A DNA stretch of 57,238 bases, taken from positions 486,651-543,888 of the forward strand of contig JADJOY010000003.1 in the NCBI GenBank assembly GCA_016713535.1, given 5' to 3'. The notes under the pieces are model-generated. The model searched no databases. It was not told the origin of the DNA and worked only from the letters and a program-made list of their open reading frames with translations. Below, piece by piece: positions 26,126-35,063 of the stretch. Position numbers and translations under genes: made by a program. Every line of letters starts with the position of its first letter. Within the stretch, counting starts at the first letter, position 1. This DNA comes from JADJOY01 sp016713535 [NCBI: Deltaproteobacteria bacterium] (GTDB lineage Bacteria; JADJOY01).

Positions 26126-26776
26126 TCAGCCGGTGCCGAAGTCGTCGGTGTGGGGGAAGTAGGCCTTGGCGCGCTCGAGATCGATCGCGACGAAGAGCCC
26201 CTCGGCGTCGGCTGTGAGCACGTCACCGTCGAAGACCTGGCCAAGCACGTAGCTGCGTTTGCCGTCCATTCGATCGTGGCGCGCCTCGAAGCGCACCTCG
26301 CGAAAGAGCGGAGTGGGGCGGTGGTAGCGGACGGTGAGCTTGGCGGTGAAGCCGAAGTGGCCGCTCGCGAGGTTGGCGAACGCGAGCACCTGGTCGAGCA
26401 CGCTCGCGACCATGCCGCCGTGGACGTAGCCGGGCGGGCCCTCGTACGGCTGGGTGAACGTGACGCGGCCGACGACGTGGTCGTCCAGGACCTCGACGGC
26501 GACCGGCGGCGCCAGCGGGTTCAGGTGCCCCGTGACGAGGTTGCGGGGCAGGAACCGCGCCGGCTCGCGGGCGTGGTAGACGCGCGGCAGCTCGCTCGGC
26601 CCGGGCTCGCGGGTGTGCGGGTCGAGGCTCTCGCAGAGCCCGCGCACCTGCTCGTTCAGCTCGTCGATGCGCGCCGCGTCGGCGTGGCTTCGCACCACGC
26701 GCTCGACGAGTCCGCGGACGTTCTCGACCAGCGCCGCGAGCGCCAGGTCGTGAGCGGAGTCGTCGTCGCTCATCAT
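26126..26776 (-). CDS. Hotdog-fold acyl-CoA thioesterase (PaaI/4HBT-like)
   Basis: The protein has 216 residues. A long N-terminal helical region precedes the hotdog domain, which begins at VGRVTFTQPYEGPPGYVHGG. The conserved helix follows (MVASVLDQVLAFANLA), with TAKLTVRYHRPTPL and a final beta-strand block. The HGGM-x(n)-D pattern is typical of thioesterases that hydrolyse acyl-CoA. It lies 30 bp after the EchA19-like gene in the same direction, so it probably controls CoA release in the same pathway. The ATG at 26776 or 26773 could be the start. Confidence 0.8.
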   Translation of the reverse strand: MMSDDDSAHDLALAALVENVRGLVERVVRSHADAARIDELNEQVRGLCESLDPHTREPGPSELPRVYHAREPARFLPRNLVTGHLNPLAPPVAVEVLDDHVVGRVTFTQPYEGPPGYVHGGMVASVLDQVLAFANLASGHFGFTAKLTVRYHRPTPLFREVRFEARHDRMDGKRSYVLGQVFDGDVLTADAEGLFVAIDLERAKAYFPHTDDFGTG

Positions 26777-26806
26777 CCTCGCTCGCGGTGGTGATCCCGG
26801 TCGCGC

Positions 26807-27606
26807 TCAGGTGCCGGTGAAGTTGGGCTTGCGCTTCTCCTTGAAGGCGCGCGGCCCTTCCTGGGCGTCCGAGCTCATGAAGATCGGGAAGCCGATCTCG
26901 AGCTCGTGGGCGAGTGCGTCCTTCTCGGTCATGCCCTCGGTCTCGCGCAGCGAGCGCAGCACGGTCTGCACCGCGAGCGGGCCGTTCTCGGCGATCTGGT
27001 GCGCCACCTTGACCGCCTCGGCGAGGGCCTGACCGTCCGGCACCACGCGCCCGATGAGCCCGATCTCCTTCGCCTCGGCGGCCTTCAAGTGGCGCCCGGT
27101 GAGGAGGATCTCGGCGGCGATCGTGTAGGGGATCTGGCGGCGCAGCCGCACCGTCGAGCCGCCGAGCGGGAAGAGGCCCCACTTCACCTCGGACACGCCG
27201 AAAGTCGCCCCTTCGGCCGCGACCCGGATGTCGGTGCCCTGGAGGATCTCGGTGCCACCCGCGATCGCCGGTCCCTCGACCGCCGCGATGAGCGGCTTCT
27301 TGGTGCGGTAGTGGCGCAGCAGCGCCTTCCACTGCAGGTCCGGGTCCTCCTGGAAGCGCTTGACCCACTCGTCCTCGCCGTAGCCGCCCATCATCGCCTT
27401 GAGGTCGGCGCCCGAGCAGAAGCAGCCGCCCGCGCCGGTGAGCACGATGGCGCGCACCTCGGGTCCTCGTCGGCGGCGATCCACGCGTCCGCCATGATGG
27501 CGAGCATCTGGGGCGTGAACGCGTTCTTCTTCTCAGGGCGGTTCATGGTGACGATCACGACGTGTCCGTCGCGTTCCACCAGGCAATGCGGCGCGGCTTC
27601 GCTCAT
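26807..27606 (-). CDS. Enoyl-CoA hydratase, EchA19-like, frame broken once
   Basis: The crotonase-family protein has about 265 residues. It opens [20 protein letters not shown]. The oxyanion-hole region is [12 protein letters not shown], and the central block [20 protein letters not shown] is followed by [36 protein letters not shown] and [16 protein letters not shown]. This is very close to mycobacterial EchA19, a hydratase in cholesterol side-chain beta-oxidation. The frame changes near 27458. The start at 27606 has a GGAGGA-type site. It is divergent from the CYP125-like gene across a region with three KstR-type motifs. Confidence 0.85.
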
Positions 27607-27637
27607 GGCTTCCTCCGGTGCGGATTCGGGGCGCGAG

Positions 27638-27651
27638 TGAAACACGTTCTA
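27638..27651 (+). promoter_or_regulatory. KstR-type operator motif, site B1
   Basis: TGAAACACGTTCTA matches TnnAACnnGTTnnA exactly. It lies about 32 bp upstream of the EchA19-like start codon. Confidence 0.65.
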
Positions 27652-27690
27652 CTCGCCCGGACAAGCCGCCGTGAGCCTCGTTTTCCGGGC

Positions 27691-27704
27691 TAGAACGCGT
27701 TCCG
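27691..27704 (+). promoter_or_regulatory. KstR-type operator motif, site B2 (one mismatch)
   Basis: TAGAACGCGTTCCG matches the consensus except for the final base. It lies between B1 and B3 in the same divergent promoter region. Confidence 0.45.
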
Positions 27705-27723
27705 GCGGCCTTGCCCGGGTAAG

Positions 27724-27737
27724 TGGAACATGTTCTA
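27724..27737 (+). promoter_or_regulatory. KstR-type operator motif, site B3
   Basis: TGGAACATGTTCTA matches TnnAACnnGTTnnA exactly and lies 60 bp upstream of the P450 start codon. Confidence 0.68.
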
Positions 27738-27797
27738 CTTTTGGCTGCGGAGCGCCTCGTGAGGGCGCGCCGCTTCCGACCCGCCGGGAGGATCCTC

Positions 27798-29054
27798 ATG
27801 TCCACCAGCACGTCCCTCGAAGCGCGCAAGGTCCCGCCCGCGGCCGTGGCCGGTCTCGACCTCTACGACTGCGATCAGTACGTGGTGGCACCACCCCACG
27901 AGAAGCTCGCGAAGCTGCGCGAGCACGCGCCGGTCTACTGGAACCCGGCGGGCGGCCGCGGCGCGCCGGGGTTCTGGGCGTGCACGCGCTACGAGGACGT
28001 GGTGCACATCTCGACGCACCCGAACCTCTTCTCGTCGTGGAAGGGCGGCACCAACATCGAGGACTACGACGAGGAAGACCTGCCGGCGATGCGGGCCATG
28101 ATGCTCACCATGGATCCGCCCGAGCACTCGCGCTACCGCAAGATCATCTCGAAGGGCTTCACGCCGCGCATGGTGCGCGAGCTCGAGCCCAACGTGCGGC
28201 GCGTGACCCGTGAGATCGTCGACAAGGTGGCCGGGAAGGGCCGCTGCGACTTCGTCGCCGACCTCGCTGTGGAGCTGCCGCTACAGGTGCTCGCCGAGCT
28301 TCTCGGCGTGCCCCTCGAGGACCGCCAGAAGCTCTTCGACTGGTCGAACTGCATGATCGGCTTCGACGACCCCGAGTTCCGCACCTCCATGGAGCAGGGC
28401 CGCATGACGGCCATGGAGATCTGGGGCTACGCCAACGAGCTGATCGAGAAGCGCCAGGAAAACCCCGGCAGCGACCTCATCAGCGTGGTGATGCGCGGGG
28501 AGGTCGACGGCGAGCGCATCTCGGTGGCGGAGATGGACGCCTTCTTCCTGCTGCTCACGGTCGCGGGCAACGAGACCACGCGGAACCTGATCTCGGGCGC
28601 CATGCACGCGCTCTTCCAGCACCCCGATCAGCTCGCGCGGCTCTACGCCGACCCGAGCCTCATGCCCACCGCGGTCGAGGAGTTCCTGCGCTGGGTGACG
28701 CCGGTGATGTACTTCCGCCGCACCGCGATGGAGGACACCGAGATCCGCGGCGTGCCCATCAAGGCGGGCGAGAAGGTGGCCATGTACCACCTGTCGGCGA
28801 ACTTCGACGAACGCGTGTTCCCGGATCCCTTCAAGCTCGACGTCGGGCGTCAGCCCAACGAGCACCTCACGTTCGGGATCGGCGAGCACTACTGCATGGG
28901 CGCCCACCTGGCGCGCCTCGAGATCCAGGTGCTCTTCGAGGAGGTGATCGGGCGCCTCAAGAACCTGAAGCTCGAGAGCGAGCCGCGCCGGCTGCGCTCC
29001 AACTTCATCAACGGCGTGAAGGAGATGCAGGTCTCCTTCACCGCCGAGCGCTGA
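27798..29054 (+). CDS. Cytochrome P450, CYP125/CYP142-like (sterol side-chain oxidase)
   Basis: The bacterial P450 has 418 residues, full length. The I-helix oxygen-binding motif is AGNETTRN starting at A256. The K-helix ExxR lies in AVEEFLRW, and the haem ligand is C366 in FGIGEHYCMGAHLAR. The blocks TMDPPEHSRYRKIISKGFTP, YFRRTAMEDTEIRGVPI and FINGVKEM are shared with the mycobacterial steroid C26/C27 hydroxylases CYP125 and CYP142, which oxidise the sterol side-chain end to an acid. A GGGAGGA site precedes the ATG. KstR-type sites B1-B3 lie upstream. The ferredoxin at 45199 could donate electrons. Substrate assignment is by similarity and context. Confidence 0.85.
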   Translation: MSTSTSLEARKVPPAAVAGLDLYDCDQYVVAPPHEKLAKLREHAPVYWNPAGGRGAPGFWACTRYEDVVHISTHPNLFSSWKGGTNIEDYDEEDLPAMRAMMLTMDPPEHSRYRKIISKGFTPRMVRELEPNVRRVTREIVDKVAGKGRCDFVADLAVELPLQVLAELLGVPLEDRQKLFDWSNCMIGFDDPEFRTSMEQGRMTAMEIWGYANELIEKRQENPGSDLISVVMRGEVDGERISVAEMDAFFLLLTVAGNETTRNLISGAMHALFQHPDQLARLYADPSLMPTAVEEFLRWVTPVMYFRRTAMEDTEIRGVPIKAGEKVAMYHLSANFDERVFPDPFKLDVGRQPNEHLTFGIGEHYCMGAHLARLEIQVLFEEVIGRLKNLKLESEPRRLRSNFINGVKEMQVSFTAER

Positions 29055-29065
29055 GCGAGCCACCC

Positions 29066-30186
29066 GTGAACTTCGCGTTCAGCGACGAGCAAGAGGCGTT
29101 CCGGGACACGCTCAAGCGGTTCCTGGCGGCGCATGCCTCCTCCACCGAGGTGCGGCGCCTCATGGAGACGCCCGAGGGCTACGACCCGGTGGTGTGGAGG
29201 CAGATGGCGAGCGAGCTCGGCCTGCAGGGGCTCCGGATCCCCGAGGAGCAGGGCGGGCTCGGCTTCGGCTTCCTCGAGCAGCTCATCGTCATGGAGGAGA
29301 TGGGGCGGGTGCTCTTCCCGTCGCCGTACTTCGCGAGCATCTGCCTCGCCGCGGATCTGCTCGTCGAGTTCGCCAGCGAGGCGGAGAAGAGCGAGTGGGT
29401 GCCGGCCCTGGCCGACGGCACGCGGCTCGCCGCGCTGGCGTTGCAGGAGCCGGGGGCGGGCGCCGCCCTCGCCGAGGTCCGCATGACGGCGAGCGCGCGC
29501 GGCGCGGGCTTCGTCCTCGACGGCGCCAAGAGCTACGTGGTCGACGGCCACCTGGCCGACGTGGTGATCGTGGCGGCGCGCGCTGCCGCGGGGGAGGGGC
29601 TCTTGCTCTTCGTGGTCGACGGCCACGCGAGCGGGCTCCGGCGCGAGCTGCTCCACGGGCTCGACGCCACCCGCAAGCTCGCGCGCCTCGACTTCGCGGG
29701 TGTCACGGCGCGGCTGATCGGCGCGCGTGGCGCGGCCGACGCGGCGCTCCAGACCGTGCTCGACCGGGGCGCGGTGCTGCTCGCGGCGGAGATGGCGGGC
29801 GCCGCGGCGCGCTCGCTCGAGATGGCGGTCGACTACGCCAAGATCCGCGTCCAGTTCGGGCGGCCGATCGGCTACTTCCAGGGAATCAAGCACAAGTGCG
29901 CCGAGGTGCTGCTCGAGGTCGAGAGCGCGCGGGTGGCGGCGCACTGGGCGGGTGGGTCGCGGGCGAGAGCCCGAGCGAGCTGCCCGCGGCAGCGAGCCTG
30001 GCCAAGGCGTTCTGCGGCGACGCGTTCCAGCGGGCGTCCGCGGAGCTGATCCAGATCCACGGCGGAATCGGCTTCACCTGGGAGCACGACGCCCACCTCT
30101 ACTACCGGCGCGCCCGCGTCGACGACGTGCTCCTCGGCGACTCGACCCACCACCGCGCCCGCCTCGCCACTCAGCTCGGCGTCTGA
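29066..30186 (+). CDS. Acyl-CoA dehydrogenase, frame broken once
   Basis: The acyl-CoA dehydrogenase has about 373 residues and starts at GTG 29066, 12 bp after the P450. It opens NFAFSDEQEAFRDTLKRFLA. The middle holds LRIPEEQGGLGFGFLEQLIV and KIRVQFGRPIGYFQGIKHKC. The frame changes near 29955. The C-terminal FAD block AELIQIHGGIGFTWEHD then continues in the new frame, ending YYRRARVDDVLLGDSTHHRA. Members of this sub-type often act as one half of an alpha2-beta2 dehydrogenase on steroid-CoA substrates. Its partner here could be the dehydrogenase at 43771, but that is uncertain. Confidence 0.8.
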
Positions 30187-30235
30187 CGCCGGGGCACGAG
30201 CCCGGCCCGGCGCGGACGAGCCGTCAGCCCCGGAA

Positions 30236-30312
30236 TGCCACAAACTGCCAGCAGAAATTGCCACAATTTGTGGCAGTTCCGGCCACAATCTGCCAGTAAA
30301 ATCGGGTACAAT
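30236..30312. repeat. AT-rich cluster of palindromic iterons
   Basis: In a strikingly AT-rich patch the word TGCCACAA, or close forms of it, recurs together with CTGCCAG at about 30236-30251 and 30281-30296. Between them lies a perfect palindrome, TGCCACAATTTGTGGCA, at 30259-30275. The copies occur in both orientations. It sits between the acyl-CoA dehydrogenase and the next operon. It could be a regulator cluster, a replication or recombination site, or a relic of transfer. Confidence 0.55.
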
Positions 30313-30509
30313 CTGCTTACAGCCGGTCGCTGGATCTGCCTGAAATGCGGGTTTTTTGGCCTCCAGGCTGCCGAAATGCGCCTTTTCGGGCCTTTCCGCG
30401 CCGGGGTGGCCGCGTGGAGGGGGGCTCGCACCGTACGAGCGGGCCCCGCGCCCGTCCCAGATCGCCGCGCTGGTGGGGCGCCGCCGCTCGCGGGTAGGCT
30501 CGCGCCACG

Positions 30510-31310
30510 ATGAGCGATCCCGCACCGAACGGCGCCGTGCGCTGGCTCGGCCACGCCACGGCGCTGGTCGAGCTCGGCGGCGCGCGCTTCCTCACCGATC
30601 CGGTGCTGTCGCGCTACGTCGGCATGGTGGTGCGGCGGCTGGCTCCGGCGCCGCCCCACGTCCGCGAGCTGGCGCCGCTCGACGGGGTGCTCGTCTCGCA
30701 CGCCCACTACGACCACCTCGACCTGCCGAGCGTGCGCGCGATCCGCCGCGCGAGCGGCGAGCGCGTCCCGCCCGCGGTGGTGCTGCCGGGCTACGCCGAC
30801 CTCGTCACCAAGGCGGGCTACCCGGACGTCCGCACCCTCGCGTGGTACGAGAGCACGGTGCTCCCGTGTGGCGCGCGGGTCACGGCGATCCCCGCGGCGC
30901 ACTTCGGCGGGCGCGCGCCGTGGCGGCGCCGCACCGGCTACGGCGGCTTCGTGATCGAGCACGCGGGCCACACGGTGATGTTCGCGGGCGACACCGGCGC
31001 ATGCGATCGCTACGCCGAGGTCGGCGAGCGCTTCGCCATCGACGTGGCGCTGTTGCCGATCGGCGCCTACTCGCCGCCGCCCTTTCGGCGCGTGCACATG
31101 GCGCCCGAGGACGCCCTCGATGGGCTCGTGCAGCTCGAGGCGCGCTACCTGGTGCCGATCCACCACGCCACGTTCCGGCTCTCGGCCGAGCCGATGGGCG
31201 CCCCCGCGCGGCGCCTCGAGAAACACGCGCGGCGCCGCGGTCTCGGCGCCCGCGTGGCGCTCTTGCGTCCCGGCGAGCGCTTCGCGATCCCGCCGCGAGC
31301 GGCGTCGTGA
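30510..31310 (+). CDS. MBL-fold metallohydrolase (NAPE-PLD/UlaG-like)
   Basis: The metallo-beta-lactamase-fold protein has 266 residues. It opens AVRWLGHATALVELGGARFL, with TDPVLSRY. The metal-binding motif is SHAHYDHLD, with later ligands in AAHFGGR, MFAGDTGACD and VPIHHATF. This arrangement is typical of the lipid-hydrolase or lactonase branch of the family. The substrate is unknown; a phosphodiester or lactone is likely. It is coupled to the following DUF924 gene by a GTGA overlap. Confidence 0.8.
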   Translation: MSDPAPNGAVRWLGHATALVELGGARFLTDPVLSRYVGMVVRRLAPAPPHVRELAPLDGVLVSHAHYDHLDLPSVRAIRRASGERVPPAVVLPGYADLVTKAGYPDVRTLAWYESTVLPCGARVTAIPAAHFGGRAPWRRRTGYGGFVIEHAGHTVMFAGDTGACDRYAEVGERFAIDVALLPIGAYSPPPFRRVHMAPEDALDGLVQLEARYLVPIHHATFRLSAEPMGAPARRLEKHARRRGLGARVALLRPGERFAIPPRAAS

Positions 31311-31933
31311 GCGGAAGCGCCCCGCACGGGCTCGACGAGCGCGCCGCGGCGCTGCTTCGCTTCTGGTTCGGCGACGACCTGGAGGCGCCCTCGGTCACGC
31401 CGGACATCGTGCGCCGCTGGTTCGCGGGAGGCGCCGCGATGGACGCCGAGTGCGCGCGCCACTTCGGCGACGACTTGGCAGCCGCCGCGCGCGGCGAGCT
31501 CGACGGCTGGGTGGCGACACCGCGCGGTCGGCTCGCGCTGGTGCTCCTGCTCGATCAGCTCTCGCGCAACGTGTGGCGCGCCACCCCCGCGGCCTTCGCG
31601 CAGGACGCGGCGGCGCGCCGGCTCGCCGCGGAGGCGGTGGAGCGCGGCGAGGATCGCGTGCTGACCGCGCCCCAGCGGGTCTTCCTCTATCTGCCGTTCG
31701 AGCACGGCGAGTCGCTCGCCGACCAGCGCCAGAGTGTGGCGCTCTTCGAGGCGCTCGCCCGCGACGTGCCCGAGCCCGACCGGGCCTTGTTCGAGCACTT
31801 CGCCGACTACGCGCGCCGGCACGCGGTGGTCATCGAGCGCTTCGGGCGCTTCCCGCACCGCAACGCCGTGCTGGGACGCGAGTCCACGACGGAGGAGCTT
31901 GCGTTCCTCGCCGAGCCGGGTTCGTCGTTCTGA
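31307..31933 (+). CDS. DUF924-family protein
   Basis: The helical protein has 208 residues. It carries the DUF924 signatures LLRFWFGDD, LDGWVATPRGRLALVLLLDQ, LSRNVWR, FLYLPFEHGESLADQ and FGRFPHRNAVLGRESTTEE. The fold resembles tetratricopeptide-type helical proteins. No firm activity is established. It starts at GTG 31307, overlapping the MBL-fold stop. The next 246 bp hold no gene. Confidence 0.8.
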   Translation: MSGSAPHGLDERAAALLRFWFGDDLEAPSVTPDIVRRWFAGGAAMDAECARHFGDDLAAAARGELDGWVATPRGRLALVLLLDQLSRNVWRATPAAFAQDAAARRLAAEAVERGEDRVLTAPQRVFLYLPFEHGESLADQRQSVALFEALARDVPEPDRALFEHFADYARRHAVVIERFGRFPHRNAVLGRESTTEELAFLAEPGSSF

Positions 31934-32179
31934 CGCGACGCCGCACGCTCGACCCACGGAGCGGCGAGCCAGGCGCCGCTCACGGAGCGTGCGCCGGCGA
32001 CGAGGAACGTCACCGACTGTCGGCGTCGTGACGAATTGTCTCGGTCGGCGCCCCGGTCCGTCGCCCGGCCGCGCGCGAACCGCGCGATCTCGCACGCCCT
32101 TCGCCACCACCCGCCGCACCTGCGCTTGGCACCGCGAATGCTGTTCCTGTGGCGAACGGGTGGGGAAGGGGAATCGAAC

Positions 32180-33106
32180 GTGACCCAGCGCGGCGAAGGG
32201 CTCGTGGCGAAGGTGCGGAGGGCGGCGGTGGTGCTCGGGCTCGCGGCCGCGTGCGTGGGAGCGGCCGGCTGCAAGCTCTGCACGGATTTCCCCGCCGACA
32301 ACCCGTGGAACACCGACATCTCCGGGTATCCGGTTCATTCGAACTCGGCCAACTACATCGCCGCGATGGGGGCCGCGAAGACCCTCCACCCGGACTTCGG
32401 CACGTTCTGGGACGGCGGGCCGATCGGCATCCCGTACGTCGAGATCGGGGCCGACCAGCCGCGCGTGCCGATCAGCTTCTACTACCCCGACGAGAGCGAC
32501 CCCGGCCCGTACCCGATCCCGCCCGACGCGCCGATCGAATACGGCTCCGACCACCACGTGATCGTCGTCGACCACGAGCGCTGCGAGCTGTGGGAGGTCT
32601 ACGACGCGACGCGCCTCGCCGGCGGTGCCGCGTGGAGCGCGGGCTCGGGCGCGTTCTTCGACCTCACGAGTAACGCGCTGCGTCCCGACGGCTGGACGTC
32701 GGCGGATGCCGCCGGGTTGCCGATCTACCCGGGGCTGGTGCGCTACGACGAGGTGGTCGAGGAGGGCGTGATCGACCACGCGCTGCGCTTCACGGTGTCG
32801 AAGAGCCAGAAGGGCTTCATCCACCCCGCCACCCACCACGCCTCGGACTCGACGAACGCGAACCACGCGCCCATGGGCCTCCGGCTACGGATGAAGTCGG
32901 GCCATAGCTGTGCCGCGCTCTCGAGCGAGGCCCGGGTGATCTGCACCGCGCTCAAGAAGTACGGGATGATCGTCGCCGACAACGGCAGCGACTGGTACAT
33001 CAGCGGAGCGCCTGATCCGCGCTGGAGCGACGACAACCTCCACGACCTCTCGAGCATCCCCGGCAGCGCCTTCGAGGTCGTCGACACCGGGCCGATCCTA
33101 CATTGA
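32180..33106 (+). CDS. Conserved lipoprotein of unknown function
   Basis: The protein has about 308 residues. A purine-rich site (GGGGAAGGGG) supports GTG 32180. The signal sequence ends in the lipobox CVGAAGC, so the mature protein is probably lipid-anchored. Recognisable blocks are PADNPWNTDISGYPVHSNSA, HPDFGTFWDGGPIGIPYVEI, PPDAPIEYGSDHHVIVVD, LPIYPGLVRYDEV, HPATHHASDS and KKYGMIVADNGSDWYISGAP. I recall similar proteins as conserved hypotheticals in actinobacteria and myxobacteria. No catalytic motif is certain. A terminator hairpin follows directly. Confidence 0.65.
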   Translation: MTQRGEGLVAKVRRAAVVLGLAAACVGAAGCKLCTDFPADNPWNTDISGYPVHSNSANYIAAMGAAKTLHPDFGTFWDGGPIGIPYVEIGADQPRVPISFYYPDESDPGPYPIPPDAPIEYGSDHHVIVVDHERCELWEVYDATRLAGGAAWSAGSGAFFDLTSNALRPDGWTSADAAGLPIYPGLVRYDEVVEEGVIDHALRFTVSKSQKGFIHPATHHASDSTNANHAPMGLRLRMKSGHSCAALSSEARVICTALKKYGMIVADNGSDWYISGAPDPRWSDDNLHDLSSIPGSAFEVVDTGPILH

Positions 33107-33107
33107 C

Positions 33108-33128
33108 GGGGGGCTTTTCAAGCCCCCC
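33108..33128 (+). terminator. Hairpin terminator after the lipoprotein gene
   Basis: The 9-bp stem GGGGGGCTT / AAGCCCCCC with a 3-base loop begins two bases after the stop codon. Confidence 0.6.
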
Positions 33129-33149
33129 GCCCGCTGGAGGGCAGGCGCC

Positions 33150-33403
33150 AACGGCGCCGTGCTCCGTCGGCGCCGCCCGGCGGGGCCCACCCCTGTACGC
33201 TTCTCCTCAAAAGGTTTACCCGGTCCGCCTGGCTGGGAGCACCTGGCCCACCCCGCGCCTCGAGCGCCTACTCGGGACGTGTGCCCCAGCTGGGAGGCCC
33301 GTGGTTTCACGTCCAGTGGAAAGTCGCGCTTCGAGCGCCAGTACAGGGGCGACGGAACCCACGGCAGGGTCGAGGTGAACCATCACCCAACGGAGGAGGC
33401 AGC
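33150..33403 (+). ncRNA. IS110 5' non-coding region, candidate bridge-RNA locus
   Basis: About 250 bp without a gene precede the IS110 transposase and contain several short GC-rich inverted repeats. IS110-family elements are known to express a bridge RNA from a non-coding end next to the transposase that guides target and donor recognition. I infer its presence from position only and did not fold it or find its loops. Confidence 0.3.
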
Positions 33404-34741
33404 ATGAACAACGGGGGATGGTCGTGGTGGGGAGGGATCGACTGGGGAAGTGAGCATCACCAGGTGTGCGTCATCGACGCGAATCGGCGTCGGGTCGCCG
33501 AGGTCCGGGTCGAGCATTCGGCCAAGGGACTCGACGAGATCGTCCGCGTGCTCACCACGGCCACCGGAGGTCAGCTCGACCAAGTCGCCGTGGCCATCGA
33601 GCAGCCGCGGGGCGCGATCGTGGAGACGCTGCTCGCGCACGAGATCGCGGTCTTTGCGATCAACCCGAAGCAGATCGACCGCTTTCGGGATCGTCACTCG
33701 GTCGGCGGGGCGAAGGACGACCGCTTCGATGCATTCGTCGGTGCGGATGGGTTGCGCACCGACGAGTCGCTCTTTCGGCGAGTGCAGCTGGATCCACCGA
33801 AGATCCTGGCGCTGCGGGAGTGGACCCGCATGCACGACGAGCTCACGACCGAGCTCGGTCGGCTCAGCAATCAGCTCTGGGAGCAGCTGCATCGCTACTA
33901 CCCGCAGGTCTTGAAGCTCAGCTCGGCGGTCGATGAGCCATGGATCTGGGACTTACTGGCGCGTGTGCCGACGCCCGCGGACGCACGGCGCCTGCGGCCG
34001 AAACAGGTGGCCGCGATTCTCAAAGCCCGTCGGATCCGTCGGGTGGCCGCCGACCAGGTCGTGGCGCGGTTGCAGGAGCCAGCGCTCACCGTCGCGCCGG
34101 GTGCGGCCGAGGCGGCGAGCTCGCACGTACGGATGCTGCTGCCGCGGTTGCAGCTCGTGGAGGAGCAGCTCCGTGAATGCCGCCACCAGATCGATCAGGT
34201 CTTGGACGATCTGGATGAACCGCCCATCGCGGACGGCACGCCGGGCGACGGTGACGGCGGCTCGCCTCCACCGGCGAACGAGGGCGAGCCCGGTCCGGCG
34301 ACCGCCCGCCCTCGTCCGTCGGACGTCGCGATCGTCCAGTCGTTTCCCGGCGCCGGGCGAATCGTGACGGCGACGCTGCTGAGCGAGGCCGCGGGCCCGT
34401 TGATGGAGCGCGACGTCGGTACCTTGCGCACCCGGTGCGGTGCGGCGCCCGTCACGCGCAAGACCGGAAAGCAGAAGCGAGGTCGCATCCTCATGCGACG
34501 CGCGTGCAACGCGCGGCTTCGCGACGCGGTCCGACACTGGTCGGCCAACTACATCAACAACGACGAGCGAGGCCGCATGCACTACGACACGCTCCGCGCC
34601 GCCGGTCATGAGCACGAACGTGCCCTGCGCGGCATCGCGGATCGGCTGCTCGACGTCTTGATCGCGATGCTCCGGGACGGCACGACCTACGACCCAACTC
34701 GCCGAAAGGCTTGGACACCGAAGCCAAAGGATGACGGTTGA
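33404..34741 (+). CDS. IS110-family transposase (DEDD recombinase)
   Basis: The transposase has 445 residues. The N-terminal RuvC-like DEDD domain starts GGIDWGSEHHQVCVID, with the first Asp, then VAIEQPRG (Glu) and GAKDDRFDA (Asp pair). The C-terminal Transposase_20 domain includes VQSFPGAGRIVTATLLSEAA and RCGAAPVTRKTGKQKRG, then MRRACNARLRDAVRHWSANY with a Ser candidate. An AGGAGG site precedes the ATG. The reading frame is intact. IS110 elements lack classical terminal inverted repeats, so the ends cannot be set by eye. The DNA beyond the stop carries a class II palindromic repeat. Confidence 0.92.
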   Translation: MNNGGWSWWGGIDWGSEHHQVCVIDANRRRVAEVRVEHSAKGLDEIVRVLTTATGGQLDQVAVAIEQPRGAIVETLLAHEIAVFAINPKQIDRFRDRHSVGGAKDDRFDAFVGADGLRTDESLFRRVQLDPPKILALREWTRMHDELTTELGRLSNQLWEQLHRYYPQVLKLSSAVDEPWIWDLLARVPTPADARRLRPKQVAAILKARRIRRVAADQVVARLQEPALTVAPGAAEAASSHVRMLLPRLQLVEEQLRECRHQIDQVLDDLDEPPIADGTPGDGDGGSPPPANEGEPGPATARPRPSDVAIVQSFPGAGRIVTATLLSEAAGPLMERDVGTLRTRCGAAPVTRKTGKQKRGRILMRRACNARLRDAVRHWSANYINNDERGRMHYDTLRAAGHEHERALRGIADRLLDVLIAMLRDGTTYDPTRRKAWTPKPKDDG

Positions 34742-34804
34742 CGAAGCGTGGAAAGTCCCGAGTCACTCGTTTCGCGCGTGCGGGCGCGCTGCGGCTGCGA
34801 GTCG

Positions 34805-34943
34805 TTCCATCTGGGTCGCTCACGGAAGCGCGTGGGACCGGCGACGGGGGATGGAACCCCCGTCGCTACGATGGTTCTCGTAGGCCGGGGGCTCCGTCCC
34901 CCCGCGGCGCTTCGGCATGGCTCGATGTCTTCACAGGCTCGCT
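34805..34943 (+). repeat. Class II REP-like composite palindrome (copy 1)
   Basis: The main hairpin is GCGACGGGGG / CCCCCGTCGC with an ATGGAA loop (34841-34866). A TACGA/TCGTA stem and a GGGGG/CCCCC stem follow. Flanks on both sides match copy 3 at 45063-45203 over about 140 bp, including CTGGGTCGCTCACGGAA upstream. It is most of the 320-bp gene-free stretch between IS110 and the alcohol dehydrogenase gene. Confidence 0.7.
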
Positions 34944-35063
34944 GCGACGCGCCCTTCGCCGAGTCCACGCGTGGCGCAAACCCGGTGCTCGGGATCGAGG
35001 GCCGTTCTCGCGCCGCGCGCGTCTTTCCGGGCGCGCGAGGCGGGTGATAGCGTGCGCCCGACC

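Noticed and set aside
27391-27645. Separate short gene encoding only the N-terminus of an enoyl-CoA hydratase
   Set aside because: The rest of the same EchA19-like protein follows directly in another frame, so it is one gene with a frame break near 27458.
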